A DNA stretch of 64,000 nucleotides, from assembly GCF_013385175.1 (NCBI RefSeq), contig NZ_JABZEO010000014.1, positions 28,889 to 92,888 on the forward strand. The letters are read 5' to 3'. The notes under the pieces were generated by a model. The model made no database searches and was not told the origin of the DNA. It saw nothing but the letters and a program-made list of their open reading frames with translations. Both the position numbers and the translations under genes were made by a program. This DNA is from Allochromatium humboldtianum. Its GTDB lineage: Bacteria; Pseudomonadota; Gammaproteobacteria; Chromatiales; Chromatiaceae. Positions 56,769 through 64,000 of the stretch are shown piece after piece (positions within the stretch are counted from its first letter, which is position 1; each line of letters begins with the position of its first letter).

Positions 56769-59102
56769 TTGCGCGCTAAAACTCAGTCACTCCGCCACGG
56801 CGCCTGGCGAGCGCTCCTGTTGTGCGCCCTCGCCTCGACCGCGCCGGGCATGGCCGTCGCGGAGGTCTTCCAGGTCTCCGACATCCGGGTCGAGGGCTTG
56901 CGCCGCATCGCCCCAGGCACGGTCTTCAACTACCTGCCGATCCAGGTCGGCGACACCGTCGGCGACGATGTCACCGGCGGCATCATCCGCGCCCTCTATC
57001 AGACCGGCTTCTTCGACGACGTGCGCGTCGAGCGCGACGGCAGCGTGCTCGTCATCCAGGTGCGCGAGCGTCCGGCCATCGCCGAGATCAAGATCAGCGG
57101 CAACAAGGACATCGAGACCAAGGCGCTCGAGGCCGCCCTGGCCGACATCGGGCTGAAGGAGGGTCGCGTCTTCAACCGCTCGGTGCTCGACCGCATCGAG
57201 CAGGAGCTGGAGCGCCAGTATTTCGCGCGCGGCAAATACGGCGTGCTGGTCCAGTCGACCGTCTCGCCGCTGGAGCGCAACCGGGTCGCGGTCAACATCG
57301 AGATCATCGAGGGCCTGACGGCGCGCATCAAGCAGATCAACATCATCGGCAACCAGGCCTTCGAAGCTGACGAACTGCGCAAGGTGTTCGAGCTGGGTCC
57401 GTCGCGCTGGAACTCCTTCTATACCAAGAACGATCAGTACTCCAAGCAGAAGCTCGCCGGCGACCTGGAGTCGCTGCGCTCTTTCTATCTGGATCGCGGC
57501 TACATCAAGTTCGACGTCAAGTCGACCCAGGTCTCGATCAGCGCCGACAAGAAGGACATCTATGTCACAGTCACTATCGAGGAGGGGCAGCCCTTCCGCG
57601 TCAGCGACATCAAGCTCGCCGGCGATCCCTCGGTGCCAGCAGAGCAACTCTTTCCGCTGATCCATCTCAAGCGCGGCGAGTTCTTCTCGCGCAAGCTCAC
57701 CACAGAGAGCGCCGAGCGCATCTCCAACCTGCTCGGCGACGAGGGTTACGCCTTCGCCAACGTCAACACCATTCCCGAGGTCGACGAGGAGAAGCACGAG
57801 GTCGCCGTCACCTTCTTCGTCGATGCCGGCAAGCGCGTCTATGTGCGCCGTGTCGACATGCAGGGCAACACCCGCACCCGAGACGAGGTGCTGCGCCGCG
57901 AGATGCGTCAGCTCGAAACCGCCTGGTTCTCGGCCGATCTGGTGCGCAAGTCGCGCGAGCGCCTGCAGCGGCTGGGGTATTTCGACGAGGTCGCGATCGA
58001 GACGCCGGCCGTGCCCGGCTCGGCCGATCAGGTCGACGTCGAGGTCAAGGTCAAGGAAAAACCCGCCGGCAATCTGGCCGCCGGTATCGGCTTCTCACAG
58101 TCCGACGGTATCCTGCTCAACGCCAGTGTGACCCAGAACAACTTCCTCGGTACCGGCAAGCGGGTGGCGGTCGCCTTCAACAACAGCTCTTCGACCACGC
58201 TCTATCAGTTCGGCTACACCAACCCCTATTACACGGTCGACGGCATCAGCCGCGGCTTCAATCTGTCCTATCGCGAAACCGACTACGACGAGCTGATCGG
58301 CGCCGACTACTCGACCGACGTCGGGATCGCCGGTCTGAACTTCGGACTGCCCATCACGGACACCAGCCGTGCCGGGCTGGGCATCAACTATCAATACACG
58401 GATTTCACCGCAGGTGAATCCGAGATCGCCCAGGAGTTCGTCGCCAACAACGGCAACACTTTCAACGATTTCTCACTCACCGCCAGCTATACGCGCGACA
58501 CGCGCGACACGGCCATCTTCCCGACCCGCGGCTCACTGCGCAGCCTCCAGGCCGAGCTGACCGTTCCCGGCAGTGATCTCCAATACTACCGGCTGCGCTA
58601 CGACGAACAGCTCTATATCCCGCTGACCTCGCGTTACATCGTCGCGCTGAGCGCCAACCTGGGCTATGGCGACAGCTATGGCGAGACCGACTATCTGCCC
58701 TTCTTCGAGAACTTCTATGCCGGCGGTCCGCGCTCGGTACGCGGCTGGAAGGCCAACACGCTCGGTCCGCGCGAAGTCAGCAGCGACGACCCCGTGGGCG
58801 GAAACCTCAAGTTCGCCGGCAGTATCGAGTTCTTCGCCCCGGCCCCGATCGGGGGACAGTTCGAGAAGTCACTGCGTCTGGGGGCCTTCCTGGACTTCGG
58901 CAACGTCTGGTCGACCTACGATGACTCGAATCTGCTGACCTACAGCGGCTTCGATCTCGGCGACCTGCGCTACTCGACCGGTATCTCTGTAACCTGGCTC
59001 TCCCCGGTCGGCGCGCTGTCGGTCAGCTTCGCCGTCCCGCTCAACGAGAAGGATGGCGACGATACCCAGGTCTTCCAGTTCGGATTCGGCCAGACCTTCT
59101 AA
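56769..59102 (+). CDS. bamA: outer-membrane assembly factor BamA
   Basis: Central pore of the BAM complex that inserts outer-membrane proteins. 777 residues, starting at TTG 56769 with a signal peptide ([14 protein letters not shown]). Five POTRA domains are visible as repeats of the form [50 protein letters not shown] and [17 protein letters not shown], followed by a 16-strand barrel from about residue 430. The VRGW motif ([15 protein letters not shown]) and the final FGFGQTF with C-terminal Phe are present. Length is normal. Confidence 0.97.
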   Translation: MRAKTQSLRHGAWRALLLCALASTAPGMAVAEVFQVSDIRVEGLRRIAPGTVFNYLPIQVGDTVGDDVTGGIIRALYQTGFFDDVRVERDGSVLVIQVRERPAIAEIKISGNKDIETKALEAALADIGLKEGRVFNRSVLDRIEQELERQYFARGKYGVLVQSTVSPLERNRVAVNIEIIEGLTARIKQINIIGNQAFEADELRKVFELGPSRWNSFYTKNDQYSKQKLAGDLESLRSFYLDRGYIKFDVKSTQVSISADKKDIYVTVTIEEGQPFRVSDIKLAGDPSVPAEQLFPLIHLKRGEFFSRKLTTESAERISNLLGDEGYAFANVNTIPEVDEEKHEVAVTFFVDAGKRVYVRRVDMQGNTRTRDEVLRREMRQLETAWFSADLVRKSRERLQRLGYFDEVAIETPAVPGSADQVDVEVKVKEKPAGNLAAGIGFSQSDGILLNASVTQNNFLGTGKRVAVAFNNSSSTTLYQFGYTNPYYTVDGISRGFNLSYRETDYDELIGADYSTDVGIAGLNFGLPITDTSRAGLGINYQYTDFTAGESEIAQEFVANNGNTFNDFSLTASYTRDTRDTAIFPTRGSLRSLQAELTVPGSDLQYYRLRYDEQLYIPLTSRYIVALSANLGYGDSYGETDYLPFFENFYAGGPRSVRGWKANTLGPREVSSDDPVGGNLKFAGSIEFFAPAPIGGQFEKSLRLGAFLDFGNVWSTYDDSNLLTYSGFDLGDLRYSTGISVTWLSPVGALSVSFAVPLNEKDGDDTQVFQFGFGQTF

Positions 59103-59118
59103 ACCCATGGAGGCGCCC

Positions 59119-59676
59119 GTGAAGACACTCGCCCTGCCGCTCGTGGCGGCCACACTGCTTGGGCTCACGGCCCAGCCCGCCGTGTCCGCCGACTCCGAGT
59201 ATCGCATCGCCGTGGTCGATCCCAATCGGGTCGTCGAACAGTCGCCCCAGTACGAGGCCGCGCGCGACGCGCTCCAGCGCGAGATCGAGGAGCGCGAGCG
59301 TGATCTGCGCGAACAGCAGGAACAGATCACGGCTCTGCAACGCCAGCTCGAACGCGATGGTCCGCTGATGAGCGAGAACGAACTCCAGCGGCTCCAGAAC
59401 GACATCCGTAGCCGCACGCGCAAGGTCAAGTATGCGCGCGATGAGTTCCAGGACGATTTCGCGCTGCGTCAGAACGAACTGCGGACCAAGCTCAGCCGTC
59501 AGGTCCAGGAGGTCGTCGTCGAGTTGGCCAAGGAGCAGAAGATCGACCTCATCCTCAGCGAGGGTCTGGTCTACTCCAATCCACGCATCGACATCTCGGA
59601 TCTGGTGATCGAGCGGCTCAAGCAGGAGTTCGACAAGAACTCCGGGTCGCGCGCCGACGCCTCGGCCCCGCGCTAG
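59119..59676 (+). CDS. skp: OmpH/Skp-family periplasmic chaperone
   Basis: Keeps outer-membrane proteins unfolded on the way to BamA. GTG 59119 is preferred: GGAGG lies seven bases before it and the product starts with a signal peptide (KTLALPLVAATLLGLTAQPAVSA); ATG 59107 adds four residues. The mature protein begins YRIAVVDPNRVVEQSPQYEAARDAL and has the long charged coiled-coil arms (about residues 60-140). The C-terminus VYSNPRIDISDLVIERL closes the trimer base. 185 residues is typical. Confidence 0.93.
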   Translation: MKTLALPLVAATLLGLTAQPAVSADSEYRIAVVDPNRVVEQSPQYEAARDALQREIEERERDLREQQEQITALQRQLERDGPLMSENELQRLQNDIRSRTRKVKYARDEFQDDFALRQNELRTKLSRQVQEVVVELAKEQKIDLILSEGLVYSNPRIDISDLVIERLKQEFDKNSGSRADASAPR

Positions 59677-59713
59677 GCGCCTGCTCGCGTTTTCCGGCTT
59701 GGAGACTCATCCC

Positions 59714-60760
59714 ATGCAGATTCGTCTCGGTGAACTCGCCGTCCGGCTTGGTGTGTCCCTGCGTGGCGACGACGAAGTCGTGGTCGACCATGTCGCCCAG
59801 CTCGACAGCGCCGGGGTCGGCAGCCTGAGTTTTCTCGGCGATCCGGCCTATCGCGCCCATCTGGCCAGGACGCACGCCTCAGCGGTGATCCTCAAGGAAT
59901 CCGACGCGGCCGACGCCCGGGTGCCTGTGCTGCTCAGCGACAACCCCTATTTGACCTTCGCACGCGCGGCGCGTCTGCTGCATCCATACCCGGAAGTCGT
60001 CGGCGGTATCCACCCATCCGCCGTGGTCGATCCGGCCGCCCAGGTCGATCCGAGCGCCTGGATCGGACCGCTGACGGTGCTTGAGGCCGGTGCGGTGGTC
60101 GGACCGCGCGTCTTCGTCGGTCCCGGCTGTATCCTCGGCGAAGGAGTCGAAGTCGGCGCCGACAGCCGGCTGGTGGCGCGCGTGACCCTGTGCGCCGGCA
60201 CCCGTGTCGGCCAGCGTGCCCTGATCCATCCGGGCGCGGTGATCGGACGCGAGGGCTTCGGCTTTGCGAAGGATGGCGAACGCTGGGTGCGCATCCCCCA
60301 GGTCGGACGGGCGGTGCTCGGCGACGATGTCGAGATCGGCGCCAACACCTCGGTCGATCGCGGCGCCATAGGCGATACGGTCATCGGCCACGGGGTCAAG
60401 CTCGACAACCACATCCAGATCGGACACAACGTCGTCGTCGGCGACAATACCGCCATGGCCGCCAACACCGGCATCTCCGGCTCGACCCGCATCGGTCGCA
60501 ACTGCACCATCGCCGGGGCGGTCGGCATGGCCGGTCATCTGGAGATCGGCGACAACGTGCACTTCACCGGCATGGCCATGGTCACCCGGTCGTTCAAGGA
60601 ACCTGGTGTCTACAGCAGTGGGATACCAGCCATGCCAAACGCGGATTGGCGACGTAATGCGGCGCGCTTCAGGCATCTGGATGAGCTGACGCGCCGAGTC
60701 AAGCAACTCGAAACCCTTATTGCCAACATGAACGCAACACACGAGCGGGAGGAGTCCTGA
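59714..60760 (+). CDS. lpxD: UDP-3-O-acylglucosamine N-acyltransferase
   Basis: Third step of lipid A synthesis. 348 residues from ATG 59714 ([21 protein letters not shown]); an ATG at 59699 adds five. The N-terminal uridine-binding domain is followed by hexapeptide repeats (V-x-P-A-A-Q-V-D type) and the catalytic His in [18 protein letters not shown]. The final helix is present. It overlaps the fabZ region at TGATG and lies in the conserved lpxD-fabZ-lpxA-lpxB order. Confidence 0.97.
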   Translation: MQIRLGELAVRLGVSLRGDDEVVVDHVAQLDSAGVGSLSFLGDPAYRAHLARTHASAVILKESDAADARVPVLLSDNPYLTFARAARLLHPYPEVVGGIHPSAVVDPAAQVDPSAWIGPLTVLEAGAVVGPRVFVGPGCILGEGVEVGADSRLVARVTLCAGTRVGQRALIHPGAVIGREGFGFAKDGERWVRIPQVGRAVLGDDVEIGANTSVDRGAIGDTVIGHGVKLDNHIQIGHNVVVGDNTAMAANTGISGSTRIGRNCTIAGAVGMAGHLEIGDNVHFTGMAMVTRSFKEPGVYSSGIPAMPNADWRRNAARFRHLDELTRRVKQLETLIANMNATHEREES

Positions 60761-60822
60761 TGGATGGATCAGATCCGAATCCACGGGATTCCGATCGACA
60801 CGCGGGTCGTTCGGAGGATGTC

Positions 60823-61272
60823 GTGAGCACGATGGATATTCACAAGGTGCTGAGCCTTTTGCCGCACCGTTATCCCTTTCTTCTGGTCGACAAGGTCATC
60901 GACTACAAGGTCAACGAGTATCTGACCGCGCTCAAGAACGTCACCTTCAACGAGCCATTTTTCACGGGTCACTTCCCGGTGCGTCCGGTCATGCCCGGCG
61001 TGCTGATCGTCGAGGCCATGGCGCAGGCGACCGGACTGCTGGCGATGGCCTCGCGTCCGGATCTGGTCGGTGAAAAATCGCTCTATTACTTCGTCGGCAT
61101 CGACAAGGCGCGCTTCAAGCGTCCGGTCGAGCCGGGCGATCAGCTCATCATGGAAGTGCGGCTGGGGCCGGTGCGCCGTGGGATATGGAAGTTCGACGGC
61201 GAGGCGCGCGTCGATGACAAGGTGGTTGCGACCGCCGAGATCATGTGCACGGCGCGGGACTTCGACGCTTGA
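60823..61272 (+). CDS. fabZ: 3-hydroxyacyl-ACP dehydratase FabZ
   Basis: Dehydrates hydroxyacyl-ACP in fatty-acid synthesis. GTG 60823 gives 149 residues with GGAGG five bases upstream; ATG 60760, which overlaps the lpxD stop and also has a strong ribosome site (GGAGGAG), would add a non-conserved 21-residue lead. Family similarity begins at ATG 60832 ([22 protein letters not shown]). The active-site His lies in [26 protein letters not shown]. The stop overlaps the TTG start of lpxA. Confidence 0.96.
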   Translation: MSTMDIHKVLSLLPHRYPFLLVDKVIDYKVNEYLTALKNVTFNEPFFTGHFPVRPVMPGVLIVEAMAQATGLLAMASRPDLVGEKSLYYFVGIDKARFKRPVEPGDQLIMEVRLGPVRRGIWKFDGEARVDDKVVATAEIMCTARDFDA

Positions 61273-62039
61273 TCCACCCCAGCGCCCTGGTCGATCCGGG
61301 CGCCGAGCTCGACTCATCGGTCGAGGTCGGTCCCTTTGCCGTGATCGGCGCCGGGGTCGAGATCGACGCCGGCACCCGCATCGGGCCGCACGCCGTGTTG
61401 CGCGGACCGATGCGGATCGGGCGCGACAATCGCATCTTCCAGTTCGCCTCGGTCGGCGAGGATCCGCAGGACAAGAAATACAGCGGTGAACCGACCCGGC
61501 TGGAGATGGGCGATCGCAATCAGGTGCGCGAGTTCGTGACCCTGCATCGCGGCACGGTCCAGGATCAGGGCGTCACCCGCATCGGCGATGACAACCTGTT
61601 CATGGCCTATACCCATGTCGCCCATGACTGCCGCATCGGCAACCAGGTGATCCTGGCCAATGCCGCCTCGCTCGGCGGGCATGTCGAGATCCAGGACTGG
61701 GCCATCCTCGGCGGTTTCACCATCGTGCATCAGTTCTGCCGCATCGGGACCCATGCCTTCTGTGCCATGGGCTCGGTGCTCACGCGCGACGTGCCGCCCT
61801 ATGTCACGATCGGCGGACATCCGGCCGAGCCGCATGGGATCAACAGCGAGGGACTGAAGCGGCGCGGGTTTTCGCCCGAGGCCATTCGCGCCATCAAACG
61901 CGCCTATCGCGCCCTCTACATGGCCAATCTCAAGCTCGACGAGGCGCGTGCTCAGATCGCCGAGATGGCCGTCGACACGCCCGAACTGAGACCGCTGCTG
62001 GATTTCATCAGCGCTGCCGGACGCGGATTGGCGCGCTGA
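61269..62039 (+). CDS. lpxA: UDP-N-acetylglucosamine acyltransferase
   Basis: First step of lipid A synthesis. The 256-residue protein starts at TTG 61269, overlapping the fabZ stop as TTGA; the product then begins [27 protein letters not shown], in register with the family. Left-handed hexapeptide repeats fill the first two thirds. The catalytic His is in [16 protein letters not shown]. The C-terminal helical domain ([17 protein letters not shown]) is complete. Rare start codon and overlap imply strict coupling. Confidence 0.96.
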   Translation: MIHPSALVDPGAELDSSVEVGPFAVIGAGVEIDAGTRIGPHAVLRGPMRIGRDNRIFQFASVGEDPQDKKYSGEPTRLEMGDRNQVREFVTLHRGTVQDQGVTRIGDDNLFMAYTHVAHDCRIGNQVILANAASLGGHVEIQDWAILGGFTIVHQFCRIGTHAFCAMGSVLTRDVPPYVTIGGHPAEPHGINSEGLKRRGFSPEAIRAIKRAYRALYMANLKLDEARAQIAEMAVDTPELRPLLDFISAAGRGLAR

Positions 62040-62090
62040 ATCCGGAATCCCGAAGCGAGCCATCTCCAACCACCATCTCGCTTTCATCAC

Positions 62091-63344
62091 ATGACGTCCC
62101 AGGACACCCCTTGCCCCGCTCCGAGCAGTGACGAGCCGCTCTATATCGGCCTCGTTGCCAACGAGCCATCGGGCGATCTGCTTGGCGCGGCGCTGGCGCG
62201 GGCGATTCGATCGCAGTGTCCCGAGGTACGCTTCGTCGGCGTGGCCGGTCCACGGATGCGTGAGGTCGGCTGTGAGACCCTGTTCGACATGGAGCGGTTG
62301 TCGGTGATGGGCTTGACCGAGGTGCTGGCGCATCTGCCCGAGCTGCTGGGTCTGCGCCGTCAACTGCTGGAGCACTTCATCGCCAACCCGCCGGCGGTCT
62401 TCATTGGCGTGGATGCGCCCGACTTCAATCTGGGGCTGGAGCGTCGCCTGCGCGAACGCGGTATCAAGACCATGCACCTGGTCAGCCCGACCGTCTGGGC
62501 CTGGCGTGCCGGACGGGTCAAGGGCATCCGGCGCGCGATCGACCGGATGCTGTGCATCTTTCCGTTCGAGGAAGACTTCCTGCGTCGGCATGGCGTGCCG
62601 GCGACCTATGTCGGTCATCCGCTGGCCGATGAGATTCCGCTGGAGGTCGATCGTGCCGAGGCGCGGGCGGTGCTCGGGCTGTTGGGGGATGCGCCGATCA
62701 TCGCCCTCCTTCCAGGGAGCCGGGCTGGCGAGATGCGTCGGCTCGCGGCCCCCTTCATCGCCACGGCGCGGTATTGTCTTCGATCGCGACCCGAGCTGCG
62801 TTTCGTCGTGCCGTTGGTCAATGCACGCTTGAGGGCGCTGTTCGAAGCCGAGTTGCAGCGGTTCGATCCCGATTTGCCGATCACGCTCGTCGATGGCCAC
62901 AGCCGCGAAGCCATCGCGGCCGCCGATGCCGTGCTGACCGCCTCTGGAACCGCGACCCTGGAGACGCTGCTGCTCAAGCGGCCTATGGTCGTGGCCTACC
63001 GGCTCCATCCACTGACCTATCATCTGGTCAGGTGGCTGAAACTGGTCAAGGTACCCTATGTCGCCATGGCCAATCTGCTCACCGGACAGGCGCTGGCGCC
63101 CGAGTTCCTGCAAAGCGACTGCCGGCCCGAGCGTCTGGCGCCTGCCCTGCTTGCCTACCTGGACGATCCCGAGCGCGTTGCAGCAATCCAGGCCGAATAT
63201 GAACGGATTCATCGTGAGTTGCGCCGTGATGCAGCGGCGAGCGCCGCGCGAGCTGTGCTGGATCTGATCAGCGATTCCACGTCATCAGGCCGGAGCGCCA
63301 CTCGAATCGGAAACGAACATGCAGTCTCAAACCATGCTCGATAA
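62091..63344 (+). CDS. lpxB: lipid-A-disaccharide synthase
   Basis: Joins UDP-2,3-diacylglucosamine and lipid X. 417 residues with the family blocks [75 protein letters not shown] and [13 protein letters not shown]. The N-terminal 15 residues are a non-conserved lead. The C-terminal 25 residues are also not conserved and overlap the rnhB start by 26 bases. Confidence 0.96.
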   Translation: MTSQDTPCPAPSSDEPLYIGLVANEPSGDLLGAALARAIRSQCPEVRFVGVAGPRMREVGCETLFDMERLSVMGLTEVLAHLPELLGLRRQLLEHFIANPPAVFIGVDAPDFNLGLERRLRERGIKTMHLVSPTVWAWRAGRVKGIRRAIDRMLCIFPFEEDFLRRHGVPATYVGHPLADEIPLEVDRAEARAVLGLLGDAPIIALLPGSRAGEMRRLAAPFIATARYCLRSRPELRFVVPLVNARLRALFEAELQRFDPDLPITLVDGHSREAIAAADAVLTASGTATLETLLLKRPMVVAYRLHPLTYHLVRWLKLVKVPYVAMANLLTGQALAPEFLQSDCRPERLAPALLAYLDDPERVAAIQAEYERIHRELRRDAAASAARAVLDLISDSTSSGRSATRIGNEHAVSNHAR

Positions 63345-63918
63345 GTCCATCCTGATCGCCGGCGTCGACGAGGCTGGGCGCGGCCCGCTCGCCGGCCCGG
63401 TGTGCGCGGCGGCGGTCATCCTCGACCCGGCGCGCCCGATCGCCGGTATCGGCGACTCCAAGAAACTCAGCCCCGCGCGCCGCGAACGTCTGGAACCGCT
63501 GATCCGCGAACAGGCGCTCGCCTGGTCGGTTGCCTGGGCAAGCGCCGAGGAGATCGACCGGCTCAACATCCTGCAAGCCACGCTGCTGGCCATGCGTCGC
63601 GCGGTCGAATCCCTCCGGATCCGCCCTGTCAAGGTGCTGATCGACGGCAACCGTTGCCCTGAGCTGGACATCGCCGCCGAGGCCATCGTCGGCGGTGACG
63701 GCTCGGTGCCGGCCATCGGCGCGGCCTCGATCCTGGCCAAGGTCGCGCGCGATCGTCTCATGCTCGAACTGGATACTGAGTGTCCCGGCTACGGTTTCGC
63801 CAAGCACAAGGGCTATCCGACGCGCGAGCACCTCGAAGCGATCGACCGACTCGGTCCTTGCCGCTGGCATCGATTCAGTTTCGCACCGCTATCCAAAGCG
63901 CATTCGTCAGCACGCTGA
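63319..63918 (+). CDS. rnhB: ribonuclease HII
   Basis: Removes RNA from DNA hybrids and misincorporated ribonucleotides. 199 residues; the metal-binding residues are in [22 protein letters not shown] and [14 protein letters not shown]. The start at 63319 lies inside lpxB; a second Met at 63334 ([17 protein letters not shown]) is possible and would reduce the overlap. The gene completes the usual lpxB-rnhB order. After its stop the last 82 bases of the window hold nothing I can assign. Confidence 0.97.
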   Translation: MQSQTMLDKSILIAGVDEAGRGPLAGPVCAAAVILDPARPIAGIGDSKKLSPARRERLEPLIREQALAWSVAWASAEEIDRLNILQATLLAMRRAVESLRIRPVKVLIDGNRCPELDIAAEAIVGGDGSVPAIGAASILAKVARDRLMLELDTECPGYGFAKHKGYPTREHLEAIDRLGPCRWHRFSFAPLSKAHSSAR

Positions 63919-64000
63919 ACGGCGTGTGTCCATCGTATGAGATCGGCGAACAGATCGAAAACGCCCCAAAGCCAAAACCCCCACTTCCAGAGGGAAGCGA

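Noticed and set aside
61314..63212. 632-codon frame opposite lpxA and lpxB
   Set aside because: Spans two well-recognised genes antisense and has no recognisable domain.

Overview
The window is a high-GC gammaproteobacterial chromosome segment. It most likely comes from a purple sulfur bacterium (Chromatiaceae, close to Allochromatium, Thiocystis or Marichromatium). The pointers are a peroxiredoxin-glutaredoxin fusion beside an NADH-type disulfide reductase (the garA-garB glutathione amide system described from Chromatium gracile), a HynS-Isp1-Isp2-HynL hydrogenase operon, nifVWZM, and a bacteriophytochrome with its heme oxygenase. No photosynthesis gene lies in the window, so the family assignment is an inference.

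Layout. (1) 1-10218: a V/A-type ATPase operon on the + strand (I, K, F, E, A, B, a YkgJ-like protein, D), split between A and B by an AT-rich island at about 5059-7853. The island holds two related tiny genes (the second frameshifted), an unknown 75-aa gene, a DUF4160/DUF2442 pair, a Uma2-type nuclease and a Phd/RelE toxin-antitoxin pair. (2) 10215-12480: a bacteriophytochrome photosensory module without output domain, divergent from its heme oxygenase. (3) 12482-17524: a minus-strand run of Na+/alanine symporter, universal stress protein and a P-type ATPase with animal Na,K-ATPase-like membrane motifs. (4) 17667-23113: YciB, YciI, a secreted PpiC isomerase, LigA and ZipA. (5) 23114-26828: nifV-nifW-nifZ-nifM behind a NifA site and a sigma-54 promoter, then a convergent hemerythrin-like gene. 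(6) 27199-33859: a Trm112-like protein, RapA, the garA-garB redox pair and an RpfE-type protein. (7) 34069-37450: sodium:solute symporter, tiny accessory protein and AlgE-type porin. (8) 37508-42815: the hydrogenase operon. (9) 42922-46785: glnD and map.

(10) 47137-63918: the conserved envelope and translation cluster rpsB-tsf-pyrH-frr-uppS-cdsA-dxr, then rseP-bamA-skp-lpxD-fabZ-lpxA-lpxB-rnhB. Between dxr and rseP sits a small accessory block: a 47-aa lipoprotein, an L,D-transpeptidase and a secreted protein with a possible Cys-His-Asp triad.

The most unusual items are the island inside the V-ATPase operon with its paralogous and frameshifted tiny genes, the Na,K-ATPase-like pump next to a Na+ symporter, the output-less phytochrome, the hydrogenase operon led by a HupH-C-type protein, and the possible new secreted Cys-His-Asp protein. 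I saw no tRNA, rRNA, CRISPR array or complete insertion sequence.
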